Shown here: positions 16,196 through 24,256 of the stretch, in pieces
Position numbering within the stretch: position 1 is the stretch's first letter
Layout: each line of letters starts with the position of its first letter
Source: VRUE01 sp963695835
GTDB taxonomy: Bacteria > Actinomycetota > Thermoleophilia > Solirubrobacterales > 70-9
Direction: 5' to 3'
Length of the DNA stretch: 64,000 bases
Assembly: GCA_963695835.1 (NCBI GenBank)
Contig: CAVOHR010000003.1
Location: forward strand, 186,001-250,000
Translations under genes and position numbers: made by a program
Notes under the pieces: generated by a model
Told to the model about the DNA's origin: nothing
Seen by the model: the letters and a program-made list of their open reading frames with translations, nothing else
The model's database searches: none

Positions 16196-17511
16196 GACTC
16201 CGGAGGGGATCGAGGAAGAAGTCGAGGAGGGCCGGCTCGGGGAAGGCCCGCACGCGCGCCGCCAGGCTGCCGCCCGAGTACAACATGCTGCTCACCGCGA
16301 CCCTCTGCCTGCTCGCCTTCGGCGCGGTGATGGTCTTCTCGGCCAGCTCGACCACCCGCATCCTCAGCGACGGCGGCCTCTCCGACAGCGCCTTCTACCT
16401 GAAGCGGACGCTGATCTTCGGCGCCGCCGGCCTGGCGATCATGCACCTGACGGCCCGCCACGGCCTGGAGACGGTCCGCCGCCTCACCCCGGCGATCCTC
16501 GGCGTCTCGCTCCTCCTCCTGCTCGCGGTGCTGCTCGGCGGCACCACGGTCAACGGCTCCAGCCGCTGGATCGGCCCCGGCTTCATCCAGCTCCAGCCCT
16601 CGGAGCTGGCGAAGGTGGCGCTGATCCTCTACGGGGCCGACCTGCTGGCGCGCAGGCCGAAGCGGGCGCGCACGCTGGAGGGCCTGATGCCGTTGCTGCT
16701 CGTGGCCGGCGCCGCGACGCTGCTGATCGTCGTCGAGCCGGACCTCGGCACGGCGATGGTGATCGCCTTCGCGGTTGCCGCCACCCTGGTCGCCGCTGGG
16801 GCGCGGCTGCGCGATCTTGTTGCGATCGGCCTCTGCCTCGCTGCCTTCGCGCTGATCATGACCGTCGTCGAGCCCTTCCGGATGGCCCGCCTCACCTCCT
16901 TCCTCAACCCGAGTGCCGACGCGGCTGGAGCCGGCTTCCAGGCGGCGCAGGCGAAGATCGCGCTCGGCTCCGGCGGCATCTTCGGAGTCGGGATCGGCAA
17001 CGGCGTGCAGAAGGCCTACTACCTGCCGGAGGCGCACACCGACATGATCTCCGCGGTGATCGGCGAGGAGCTGGGGATGGTCGGCATCCTCGGCGTCGTC
17101 GGCCTCTTCTCGCTGTTCGGCTACGCCGGCCTCCAGGTGGCGAAGAAAGCGAAGGACAGCTACGGCAAGCTGCTGGTCGCCGGCCTCACCTCGCTGGTCC
17201 TCGTGCAGGCGACGATCAACCTCTTCGCGGTGATGGGCCTGGCGCCGCTGACCGGCGTGCCGCTGCCGTTCGTCTCCTACGGCAACAGCAGCCTGCTGGC
17301 GACGCTGTTCGCGGTGGGCCTGATCCTCAACGTCGCCCGCGGAGGGACCGCCCGCGCTGGCAAACTGCGGGTCGTCCAGGGCGGTCGAACGCCGGCGCGC
17401 GGAAGGAGCCGATCGAGCAGTGCCAGAAGTCGTAAGAGTGGTGGTGGCGGCCGGGGGAACGGCCGGCCACGTCGTGCCGGCCATGGCGGTCGCCGCCGAG
17501 CTTCGGGCTAG
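16192..17511 (+). CDS. ftsW: Septal peptidoglycan polymerase FtsW
   Basis: A 439-residue SEDS-family glycosyltransferase that polymerises lipid II at the septum with FtsI. A basic N-terminus (RRGSRKKSRR) is followed by about ten membrane helices. Conserved parts are VFSASS, SSRWIGPGFIQLQPSE, VEPDLGTAMV, the catalytic-loop region LPEAHTDMISAVIGEELG (partly shown) and GVPLPFVSYGNSSL. The last 50 residues are a Gly/Arg/Ser-rich tail, 30 of them encoded in a 92-nt overlap with murG, which is longer than normal operon overlaps. Confidence 0.95.
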   Translation: MRLRRGSRKKSRRAGSGKARTRAARLPPEYNMLLTATLCLLAFGAVMVFSASSTTRILSDGGLSDSAFYLKRTLIFGAAGLAIMHLTARHGLETVRRLTPAILGVSLLLLLAVLLGGTTVNGSSRWIGPGFIQLQPSELAKVALILYGADLLARRPKRARTLEGLMPLLLVAGAATLLIVVEPDLGTAMVIAFAVAATLVAAGARLRDLVAIGLCLAAFALIMTVVEPFRMARLTSFLNPSADAAGAGFQAAQAKIALGSGGIFGVGIGNGVQKAYYLPEAHTDMISAVIGEELGMVGILGVVGLFSLFGYAGLQVAKKAKDSYGKLLVAGLTSLVLVQATINLFAVMGLAPLTGVPLPFVSYGNSSLLATLFAVGLILNVARGGTARAGKLRVVQGGRTPARGRSRSSSARSRKSGGGGRGNGRPRRAGHGGRRRASG

Positions 17512-18508
17512 CGGCGCCGAGGTCTCCTTCCTCGGCGCCCGCGGGCGGATCGAGGCCGAGCTGGTGCCGGCGGCCGGCTACGAGATCGACCTGCTCAGGG
17601 TGCGCGGGATCGACCGCGGCAACCCGCTGCGCGCCGCTGCCGCCGCGGTCGAGGCCGTCGCCGCCGTGGGAACGGCGCTGCGCGCGATCCGCCGCCGCCG
17701 TGCCGACGTCGTGGTCGGCGGCGGCGGCTTCGTCGCCGGCCCGGCCGGTCTCGCCGCCGTCCTGCGCCGCACCCCGCTGGTGCTGACCGAGGCCGACAGC
17801 CACCTCGGCCTCGCCAACCGCCTGCTCGCCGGCCGCGCGCGGCGCGTCTGCCTCGCCTTCCCGATCGCCGGTCGCGAGGGCGGGCGCTACGAGGTCACCG
17901 GGCGGCCGGTTCCGGCGGCGGTGCTCGCCGCCGATCGCACCGTCGCCCGCGAGCGCTTGGGCGTCGCCGCGAACGACAGATGCCTGCTGGTGATGGGCGG
18001 CAGCCAGGGCGCGCGCTCGATCAACCAGTGCGCGGTCGCGGCCTTCGCCGAGCGGCCGGGCCGCGACTTCCACGTCGTCCACGTCTGCGGCCGGCGCGAC
18101 TTCGAGTCGCTGGAGGAGCGCCTCGCCGCCGCCCCGCAGCGCGAGCGCTACGCCCTGCTCGCCTACGAGCCGGACCTCGGCGACGCCCTCGCCGCCTGCG
18201 ACCTCGTCGTCGGCCGCTCCGGCGGCTCGATCTTCGAGCTGGCCGCGGCCGGCCGTCCCGCGGTGCTCGTGCCCTACCCGCACGCCGCCGCCGGACATCA
18301 GGAGAGCAACGCCGCCTGGATGGCCGAGGCGGGCGCGGCGACCGTGATCCGCGACGGCGAGCTGAGCGCCGAGCGTCTGGCCGTCGAGGTGACCGGCCTG
18401 CTCGCCGACGAGGCTCGGCTGGCGACGATGGCCGCAGCCTCGGCGGCGCTGGCGATGCCCGACGCCGCGCGGCGGATCGCGGACGCCGTCCTGGAGCTAG
18501 CCCGATGA
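17420..18508 (+). CDS. murG: UDP-GlcNAc:lipid I N-acetylglucosaminyltransferase MurG
   Basis: A 362-residue GT28 enzyme that turns lipid I into lipid II at the inner membrane face. The N-terminal loop is VVAAGGTAGHVVPAMA, followed by the VVGGGGFVAGPA loop and the C-terminal domain with LVMGGSQGARSIN and DLVVGRSGGSIFEL, the UDP-GlcNAc site. GTG at 17420 is the only start that keeps the beginning of the first beta strand; it lies 92 nt inside ftsW in another frame. It overlaps murC by 4 nt. Confidence 0.95.
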   Translation: MPEVVRVVVAAGGTAGHVVPAMAVAAELRASGAEVSFLGARGRIEAELVPAAGYEIDLLRVRGIDRGNPLRAAAAAVEAVAAVGTALRAIRRRRADVVVGGGGFVAGPAGLAAVLRRTPLVLTEADSHLGLANRLLAGRARRVCLAFPIAGREGGRYEVTGRPVPAAVLAADRTVARERLGVAANDRCLLVMGGSQGARSINQCAVAAFAERPGRDFHVVHVCGRRDFESLEERLAAAPQRERYALLAYEPDLGDALAACDLVVGRSGGSIFELAAAGRPAVLVPYPHAAAGHQESNAAWMAEAGAATVIRDGELSAERLAVEVTGLLADEARLATMAAASAALAMPDAARRIADAVLELAR

Positions 18509-19866
18509 TGCGCCGACAGAGCGCAGCGGAGCGGGTCGTGAAGCGCGACTGGGCCTCGCGCCGGCTCCACTTCGTCGGGATCGGCGGCGCCGGGATGAGT
18601 GGCCTGGCGCTGGTCTGCCACGAGCTGGGCGCGACCGTTACCGGCAGCGACCGGGCCGACTCCTCTTATATGGAGCGACTGCGCGCCGCCGGCCTCGACC
18701 CGGTGGTCGGCCATGACGCGGCGAACGTCCCCGAGCACGCCGAGGTGGTCGTCTCGACGGCGATCGGAGCGGACAACCCGGAGCTGGTGCTCGCTCGCGA
18801 GCGCGGCCTGGCCGTGCGTCGCCGCGGGGGGCTGCTGGCCGAGCTCTGCACGGCGAAGCGGCTGATCGCCGTCGCCGGTACGCACGGTAAGACCACGACG
18901 ACCGCGATGCTGACCTGGGCGCTGCGCGAGATCGGCGCCGACCCGGCCTTCTTCGTCGGCGGCGAGGTACCGGGTCTGGGTCCGCACGGCGAGGCCGTCA
19001 ACGCCGGCTGGGGCGGGGGGGAGTGGGTCGTCGCCGAGGCCGACGAGAGCGACGCCAGCTTCCTCGAGCTCGAGCCGGAGATCGCCGTCGTGACCAACGT
19101 CGAGATGGACCACCACTCGCACTGGGGCTCGGTTGCCGCGCTGCGGGCCGCCTTCGTGCAGTTCGCGGCAAGGGCTGCGGGGGTGGCGCTTCCGGCGGGC
19201 GGCGCGCTCGACCGGCTCGCCCCCGACGGTCGCCGGGTCGAGTTCGACTTCGCCTCCCCCGGTCCCCCCGATCTCCCGCTCAGGCTGCCCGGCCGCCGCG
19301 GTCATAACCTCCTCAATGCCCGCGCTGCCCTGGCCGCTGTCCAGCTGGCGGGTCTCGACGTCGGGGAGGCAGCCGACTCGCTGGCCGGTTTCGCCGGTGT
19401 CGCCCGTCGGCTCGAGCGCAAGGGGGAATGCGCCGGTGCCGTCATATATGACGACTACGCCCACCACCCGACCGAGGTGCGCGCAGCGCTTTCGGCCCTG
19501 CGCGAACTGGGTCCCGAGCGCCTGCTCGCCGCCTTCCAGCCGCACCTCTACTCGCGGACCAAGGCGTTCGCCGAGCAGCTCGGAGCGGCCCTGGCTCTCG
19601 CCGACGAGGTCGCGGTGCTGGACGTCTACCCGGCCCGCGAGGAGCCGGTCGGCGAGCTGGCCGGGGTCGGCGGCCTCGACGTCGCCCGCGCCGCCGCGGA
19701 TCGCATGGAGGGCAGGCGGGTGTTGTGGACGCCGACGCTGGAGGCGGCGCGATCGGCGCTCGCCGACCGGCTTGGACCGGGCGATGTCCTGGTGACGGTC
19801 GGCGCCGGCGACGTCTTTCGCCTCGGCGAGGCTCTGGTCGAAGGCGCGAGCGGGAGGGAGGGATGA
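18505..19866 (+). CDS. murC: UDP-N-acetylmuramate:L-alanine ligase MurC
   Basis: A 453-residue Mur ligase adding the first L-Ala to UDP-MurNAc. It has the N-terminal HFVGIGGAGMSGLA, the ATP loop AVAGTHGKTTTTAM near residue 125, EADESDASFL, VVTNVEMDHHSHWG and the C-terminal YDDYAHHPTEV and FQPHLYSRTKAF motifs. The start ATGATG at 18505 overlaps the murG stop. It precedes murB with a 4-nt overlap, a conserved order in actinobacteria. Confidence 0.96.
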   Translation: MMRRQSAAERVVKRDWASRRLHFVGIGGAGMSGLALVCHELGATVTGSDRADSSYMERLRAAGLDPVVGHDAANVPEHAEVVVSTAIGADNPELVLARERGLAVRRRGGLLAELCTAKRLIAVAGTHGKTTTTAMLTWALREIGADPAFFVGGEVPGLGPHGEAVNAGWGGGEWVVAEADESDASFLELEPEIAVVTNVEMDHHSHWGSVAALRAAFVQFAARAAGVALPAGGALDRLAPDGRRVEFDFASPGPPDLPLRLPGRRGHNLLNARAALAAVQLAGLDVGEAADSLAGFAGVARRLERKGECAGAVIYDDYAHHPTEVRAALSALRELGPERLLAAFQPHLYSRTKAFAEQLGAALALADEVAVLDVYPAREEPVGELAGVGGLDVARAAADRMEGRRVLWTPTLEAARSALADRLGPGDVLVTVGAGDVFRLGEALVEGASGREG

Positions 19867-20777
19867 AGGCCCCGCCGGAGAGCGTCGAGCGCGACTATCC
19901 GCTCTGCCGGCTGACCACCGTCCGCACCGGCGGCGCCGCCGATTGGTTCGCGCGCCCCGCCGATCGGGGGCAGCTGGGCGCCCTGCTCGCCTGGGCCGGG
20001 GAGGAGAGCCTGGAGATCGGCATCATCGGCTCGGGCTCGAACCTGCTGGTCGCCGACGAGGGCTTTCGCGGCCTGGCGCTGAAGCTCGAGGGCGAGCTCG
20101 CGGCGGTGGCGCGCGACGGCGAGCGGCTGCTCTGCGGCGGCGGCGCCCGCCTGCCGTCGGCCGCCGCCAAGGCCGCCGGCTGGGGCCTCTCCGGCCTCGA
20201 GTTCGGCGTCAACATCCCGGGCACGGTCGGCGGCGCGGTGAAGATGAACGCCAACGCCTACGGCGGCCAGCTCGCCCGGGTGCTCGAGTGGGTCGACGTC
20301 TGCACGCCCGAGGGCAGCGACCGCCGCGATCCCGAGGCGCTCGGCTTCGCCTACCGCAGCTCCAACCTCGGTCGACAGGAGGTCGTCGCCCACGCCGGCT
20401 TCGCCCTCCTCGCCGCGGACCCCGGCGAGGTCAAGGCGACGATGGCGTCGATGCGGGCGCGCCGCCACGAGGCGCAGCCGTCCGGGATCAAGACCTTCGG
20501 CTCGACCTTCAAGAACCCCGAGGACGAGCGCGCCGGGGGTCGCACCGCCGGCCGGCTGCTCGAGGCGGCCGGCTGCCGCGGCCTGCGTGTGGGCGACGCC
20601 CGCTTCTCCGCGAAGCACGCCAACTTCGTCGAGAACACCGGCGGGGCGACGACCGCCGACGTGCTCGAGCTGATGGCGGTGGGGCGGCACCGGGTGCACG
20701 AGCGGTTCGGCGTCGAGCTGGAACCCGAGGTGCAGACGCTGGGCGAGGTGCGATGGCCGCGGGACTGGGAGCTGTGA
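19863..20777 (+). CDS. murB: UDP-N-acetylenolpyruvoylglucosamine reductase MurB
   Basis: A 304-residue FAD flavoenzyme that reduces the enolpyruvyl ether to make UDP-MurNAc. It has LTTVRTGGAADWF, the FAD loop IGSGSNLLVADEGF, the second FAD region GLEFGVNIPGTVGGAVKMNA (partly shown), YRSSNL and the C-terminal SGIKTFGSTFKNP and HANFVEN. This is the short (type I-like) length without a large insertion. It ends in a 4-nt overlap with the ftsQ-like gene. Confidence 0.96.
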   Translation: MKAPPESVERDYPLCRLTTVRTGGAADWFARPADRGQLGALLAWAGEESLEIGIIGSGSNLLVADEGFRGLALKLEGELAAVARDGERLLCGGGARLPSAAAKAAGWGLSGLEFGVNIPGTVGGAVKMNANAYGGQLARVLEWVDVCTPEGSDRRDPEALGFAYRSSNLGRQEVVAHAGFALLAADPGEVKATMASMRARRHEAQPSGIKTFGSTFKNPEDERAGGRTAGRLLEAAGCRGLRVGDARFSAKHANFVENTGGATTADVLELMAVGRHRVHERFGVELEPEVQTLGEVRWPRDWEL

Positions 20778-21340
20778 GGTCGAGGCGGAAGCGGCGGGCG
20801 AGGTTGGGCGGGTCCCGGCACCGGCTCGCGATCGTCTTGCTCGCCGTGCTGGCCGGGGGGTTGCTCTACTGGTTCGCCCTGCGCGACACCACGGTCGAAT
20901 CCCACCTCGCTGTGCCGCGGGCGACGGCGACGATCGGCAGCGGCCCCGAAGCCGTCGCGGTCGGGCCCGACGGCCGGGTCCTGGCCTGGCTGCCGGTCCC
21001 GGAAGGCGCCAAGCTGCCGCAGCTTCCGCTCTCCGAACCGCCGCGGAGCGGCCGCCTCGCCGGCCCGGCGCTGGCGCAGGCGAGGGTGCTCGGCGCGGCG
21101 CCGGCGACGTTGAGGCCCTACCTGGCGAGCAGCTCCTACGGCGAAAGCGGGGTGGACGTCGAACTGCGCTCGGGGATCGAACTGCGCTTCGGCGATGCAA
21201 GCCACGCTGCGCAGAAGTGGCGGGCGGCGGCGGCGGTCCTCGCCGATCCCTCGGTGACGTCGCTCGATTATGTCGACCTGCACGCTCCGGGCCGCCCGGC
21301 CGTGGGCGGCTCTGGGCATACGCTTCCGCCCCCTCCTTGA
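20774..21340 (+). CDS. ftsQ: Short FtsQ/DivIB-like protein lacking a clear POTRA domain
   Basis: A 188-residue bitopic protein in the ftsQ position. It has a basic cytoplasmic N-terminus (RSRRKRRARLGGSRHR), one membrane helix (about 18-37) and an extracytoplasmic part that begins near ATIGSGPEAVAVGPDGRVLAW. The C-terminal half follows the FtsQ beta-domain pattern: LPQLPL, a long Arg/Leu helix, VDVELRSGIELRFGD, AAQKWRAAAAVL and SLDYVDLHAPGRP. The roughly 70-residue POTRA domain normally found after the helix is missing. GTG 20774 (4-nt overlap with murB) is preferred over ATG 20753. The name is inferred from position and C-terminal pattern. Confidence 0.72.
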   Translation: MRSRRKRRARLGGSRHRLAIVLLAVLAGGLLYWFALRDTTVESHLAVPRATATIGSGPEAVAVGPDGRVLAWLPVPEGAKLPQLPLSEPPRSGRLAGPALAQARVLGAAPATLRPYLASSSYGESGVDVELRSGIELRFGDASHAAQKWRAAAAVLADPSVTSLDYVDLHAPGRPAVGGSGHTLPPPP

Positions 21341-21374
21341 ACCCTCGACCAAAGGGTTAGGTTGGCCAAACCCT
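21340..21374 (+). promoter_or_regulatory. Alternative hairpins after ftsQ
   Basis: AGGGTT (21353-21358) can pair either with AACCCT at 21340-21345 or with AACCCT at 21369-21374, giving two mutually exclusive stem-loops directly after the ftsQ stop and upstream of the ftsZ promoter. Confidence 0.4.
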
Positions 21375-21420
21375 CAAGTGGCAGTCGAGACTAGCGCCTT
21401 GCAGGATGCCTTTCGGGGGT

Positions 21421-21449
21421 TTGACAGGACCCCGTCAATGCCCTACGTT
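21421..21449 (+). promoter_or_regulatory. ftsZ promoter
   Basis: A consensus TTGACA (21421-21426), a 17-nt spacer and TACGTT (21444-21449) form the best sigma70-type promoter in the window. The start of transcription would be near 21456, leaving a 5' UTR of about 140 nt before ftsZ. Confidence 0.75.
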
Positions 21450-21533
21450 GAGCGCAATTTCCGCGGTTCAGGCGTAGTCTTGAACTCTCAAGCTTCGCCG
21501 GAGGATCGGACGGAACAAAGGCTCAACTCATAT

Positions 21534-21578
21534 CCAGCCCTTACCGGGCTGGGCGAAATCCAGCCCCGCCGGGGCTGG
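21534..21578 (+). promoter_or_regulatory. Two competing hairpins in the ftsZ 5' UTR
   Basis: CCAGCCC/GGGCTGG (21534-21552) and CCAGCCCC/GGGGCTGG (21560-21578) are adjacent perfect stems. The middle pair GGGCTGG (21546-21552) and CCAGCCC (21560-21566) can instead pair with each other, so the region can switch between two folds close to the ftsZ ribosome-binding site. Confidence 0.5.
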
Positions 21579-21596
21579 GCTTGGAGAAATCGGGAG

Positions 21597-22679
21597 ATGG
21601 AATCCACTTACCTGGCCGTGATCAAGGTCGTCGGAGCCGGCGGCGGCGGGACCAATGCCGTCAGCCGGATGGTCGACGCCGGAATCCGCGGCGTCGAGTT
21701 CGTCGCCGTCAACACCGATGCCCAGGCGCTGCAGGCCTGCGACGCCGACATCAAGCTCTCGATCGGCCAGGAGCTGACCCGCGGCCTCGGCGCCGGCGGC
21801 AACCCCGAGGTCGGGGCGGGCGCCGCGGCGGAGAGCCGCGACGAGATCAAGGAGGCGCTGAAGGGCGCCGACATGGTCTTCGTCACCGCCGGCGAGGGCG
21901 GCGGCACCGGCACCGGATCGGCCCCGATCATCGCCGAGATCGCCAAGGAAGAGATCGGCGCGCTGACCGTCGGCGCGGTCACCAAGCCGTTCGAGTTCGA
22001 GGGCAAACGGCGGATGCAGCAGGCGCTCGAGGGGATCGAGAAGCTGCGCAACAACGTCGACACCCTGATCATCGTCCCCAACGAGAAGCTGCTGCAGGCG
22101 GTCGAGCGGCGGACCAGCGTGCTGGAGGCCTTCCGCCAGGCCGACGACATCCTCCGCCAGGGCGTCCAGGGGATCACCGACCTGATCACCATCCCCGGCC
22201 TGATCAACCTCGACTTCGCCGACGTGCGGACGATCATGCGCGACGCCGGCTCGGCGCTGATGGGCGTCGGCGCCGCCTCGGGCGAGTCGCGCGCGGTCGA
22301 CGCCGCCAAGGCGGCCGTCACCTCGCCCCTGATCGAGGAGTCGATCAAGGGGGCGACCGGGATGCTGCTGAACATCACCGGCCCCGAGGACCTCGGTCTG
22401 TTCGAGGTCAACGAGGCGGCCCAGCTCGTCCAGGCCGAGGCCGACGACAACGCCAACATCATCTTCGGCTCGGTGGTCGACCAGTCGATGCGCGACGAGG
22501 TGCGCGTCACCGTGATCGCCACCGGCTTCGAGGGCTTCGAGCTGCTCGCCCGCTCGCCGCAGCGGGTCCGCCGCCGCTACGAGAGCCGCGGCCCGCGGAT
22601 CTCCGCCGGGGACACCGACATCCGCAAACTGCGCGTGTCGGACGACGAGATCGACGTCCCCGGGTTCCTGAAGGAATAG
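21597..22679 (+). CDS. ftsZ: Cell division GTPase FtsZ
   Basis: A 360-residue tubulin-like GTPase that forms the Z ring. The N-terminal domain has VVGAGGGGTNAVSRM, NTDAQAL, the tubulin signature GEGGGTGTGSAP near residue 100 and NVDTLIIVPNEKL; the T7 loop is LINLDFADVRTIM. The linker is short and the C-terminal tail ends DEIDVPGFLKE, the conserved partner-binding peptide. ATG 21597 matches the family start. The frame is open further upstream, but an ATG at 21438 would lie before the predicted transcription start. No sepF or ftsA follows. Confidence 0.97.
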   Translation: MESTYLAVIKVVGAGGGGTNAVSRMVDAGIRGVEFVAVNTDAQALQACDADIKLSIGQELTRGLGAGGNPEVGAGAAAESRDEIKEALKGADMVFVTAGEGGGTGTGSAPIIAEIAKEEIGALTVGAVTKPFEFEGKRRMQQALEGIEKLRNNVDTLIIVPNEKLLQAVERRTSVLEAFRQADDILRQGVQGITDLITIPGLINLDFADVRTIMRDAGSALMGVGAASGESRAVDAAKAAVTSPLIEESIKGATGMLLNITGPEDLGLFEVNEAAQLVQAEADDNANIIFGSVVDQSMRDEVRVTVIATGFEGFELLARSPQRVRRRYESRGPRISAGDTDIRKLRVSDDEIDVPGFLKE

Positions 22680-22689
22680 CGACGAGACG

Positions 22690-22708
22690 GGGGGCTCGAC
22701 CGGCCCCC
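22690..22708 (+). terminator. Hairpin after ftsZ
   Basis: GGGGGC (22690-22695) pairs with GCCCCC (22703-22708) around a 7-nt loop, 11 nt after the ftsZ stop. No T-run follows, so termination is possible but not certain. Confidence 0.45.
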
Positions 22709-22733
22709 TCCCCGATTCGCGCGACGCCTGCAA

Positions 22734-22739
22734 TACGCT
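22734..22739 (+). promoter_or_regulatory. -10 box for leaderless gcvT transcript
   Basis: TACGCT lies 7 nt before the gcvT GTG with no Shine-Dalgarno between them. The same box and spacing occur before cmk and metK. Confidence 0.6.
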
Positions 22740-22746
22740 GCCGCGC

Positions 22747-23826
22747 GTGAGCGGCACGGCGCTTCGGCACACTCCCCTCTACGAGTTGCATGCAGAGCTG
22801 GGGGCGAAGCTGGTCGACTTCGCCGGCTGGGAGATGCCGGTGACCTACGAGGGGGTGCGCGAGGAGCACTCGGCGGTGCGCACCCACGCCGGCATGTTCG
22901 ACGTCTCCCACATGGGCGAGGTCGAAGTCGAGGGACCCGGTGCGCTCGCCTTCCTGCAGCGCGTCCTCTCCAACGACGTCGCCGCGCTCGGGGTCGGCGG
23001 CGCCCAGTACGCCTGCCTCTGCGCCGAGGACGGCGGCGTGCTCGACGACCTCTTCGCCTACCGGCTGGGCGGCGACCGCTACCTGATCGTCACCAACTCG
23101 GCCAACCACGAGGCCGACCTGGCCTGGTTCGGCCGCTGGAGTCGCGGCTTCGACGTCGCCGTCCGCGACGTCGCCGACCGCTACGCGATGCTCGCCGTGC
23201 AGGGCCCGCACGCGCGGGCGATCGTCTCCCGCGCCCTCGGCATCGAGCTGCCGGCGCGGATGCGGGTCGAGGCCGCCCGCGTCGGCCGCCCGGCGCTCGT
23301 CTGCGGCACCGGCTACACCGGCGAGGACGGGGTCGAGCTGCTGCTCGACCCCGAGGTCGCGCCGCCGGTCTGGGCCGAGCTGCTCGACGCGGGCGTCGTC
23401 CCCTGCGGGCTCGGCGCCCGCGACACCCTTCGGCTCGAGGCCTGCTTCCACCTGCACGGCAACGACCTGACCCCGGAGCGCAACCCGATCGAGGCCGGCC
23501 TCGGCTGGTGCTGCGCCGAGGCGACCGGCTTCGTCGGCGCCGAGGCGGTCGCCCGTGCCCGCGCCGAGGGCACCGCCGAGCGGCTGGCGCCGTTCCGGAT
23601 CGAGGGCGTCGGCATCCCCCGCCAGGGCAACCCGGTGATGCTCGGCTCCGAACGGGTCGGGACCGTCACCAGCGGCACCTTCTCGCCCTCGCTCGAGGTC
23701 GGGATCGGGATGGGCTACGTACGATCGGACCTGGCCGTGCCGGACAGCGAGGTGGAGATCGACGTGCGCGGCAAGCGCCGTCCGGCCCGGATAGCGTCCA
23801 AGCCCCTCTACCGGAAGGAGAAGTGA
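22747..23826 (+). CDS. gcvT: Aminomethyltransferase GcvT (glycine cleavage T protein)
   Basis: A 359-residue THF-dependent T protein that takes the aminomethyl group from lipoyl-GcvH, releasing ammonia and forming methylene-THF. Conserved parts are LVDFAGWEMPVTYEGVREEH (partly shown), TGMFDVSHMGE-type AGMFDVSHMGE, the catalytic Asp in LSNDVAALG, YTGEDGVEL, GLGARDTLRLE and TSGTFSPSLEVGIGMGYV (partly shown). It heads the gcvT-H-PA-PB operon with its own leaderless promoter. The 67-nt space before it is too short for a glycine riboswitch. Confidence 0.97.
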   Translation: MSGTALRHTPLYELHAELGAKLVDFAGWEMPVTYEGVREEHSAVRTHAGMFDVSHMGEVEVEGPGALAFLQRVLSNDVAALGVGGAQYACLCAEDGGVLDDLFAYRLGGDRYLIVTNSANHEADLAWFGRWSRGFDVAVRDVADRYAMLAVQGPHARAIVSRALGIELPARMRVEAARVGRPALVCGTGYTGEDGVELLLDPEVAPPVWAELLDAGVVPCGLGARDTLRLEACFHLHGNDLTPERNPIEAGLGWCCAEATGFVGAEAVARARAEGTAERLAPFRIEGVGIPRQGNPVMLGSERVGTVTSGTFSPSLEVGIGMGYVRSDLAVPDSEVEIDVRGKRRPARIASKPLYRKEK

Positions 23827-23827
23827 G

Positions 23828-24220
23828 TTGGCCGACGCGAGCTACCCCGAGGAGCTGCTGTATCACCCCGAGCACGACTGGGCCCGGATCGACGGCGAGC
23901 AGGCGACCTTCGGGATCACCTGGTACGCGCAGGACTCGCTCGGCGAGGTCGTCTTCTACGACCCGCCCGAGGTCGGCGCGACGGTCGCCAAGGACTCCCC
24001 GTACGCCGAGGTCGAGTCCGTGAAGGCGGTCTCCGACGTGATCGCGCCGCTGTCGGGCGAGATCGTCGAGGTCAACGAGGAGCTCGCCGAGGCCCCGGAG
24101 CGGATCAACGAGGATCCCTACGCCGGCGGCTGGCTGGTCAAGGTGCGGCTCAGCGACCCGAGCGAGGCCGAGTCGCTGCTCGGCGTCGCCGAATACCGCA
24201 AACTGCTGGAAAGCGACTGA
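23828..24220 (+). CDS. gcvH: Glycine cleavage system H protein
   Basis: A 130-residue lipoyl carrier. The lipoylation site is Lys66 in VESVKAVSDV and the hallmark YHPEHDWARI starts the fold. It shuttles the aminomethyl group from GcvP to GcvT. The start is the rare TTG at 23828, one base after the gcvT stop, with AAGGAGAAG as Shine-Dalgarno. It is the usual length. Confidence 0.96.
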   Translation: MADASYPEELLYHPEHDWARIDGEQATFGITWYAQDSLGEVVFYDPPEVGATVAKDSPYAEVESVKAVSDVIAPLSGEIVEVNEELAEAPERINEDPYAGGWLVKVRLSDPSEAESLLGVAEYRKLLESD

Positions 24221-24243
24221 GGCGCCCCCGCCTCGGGCTTGCG

Positions 24244-24249
24244 TAGCCT
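24244..24249 (+). promoter_or_regulatory. -10 box for leaderless gcvPA transcript
   Basis: TAGCCT lies 7 nt before the GTG at 24257. It suggests that gcvPA-gcvPB can be transcribed separately from gcvTH. Confidence 0.5.
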
Positions 24250-24256
24250 TGGGAGC

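Noticed and set aside
20933..20990. Beta-propeller (YVTN-type) repeat in the ftsQ-like protein
   Set aside because: ATIGSGPEAVAVGPDGRVLA resembles one propeller blade, but there is only one such stretch and the rest follows the FtsQ pattern.
21438..21596. N-terminal extension of FtsZ from ATG 21438
   Set aside because: The frame is open, but the ATG lies upstream of the predicted transcription start and the extension is not FtsZ-like.
22680..22746. Possible glycine riboswitch before gcvT
   Set aside because: Only 67 nt with one hairpin and a -10 box; no paired glycine aptamer features can fit.
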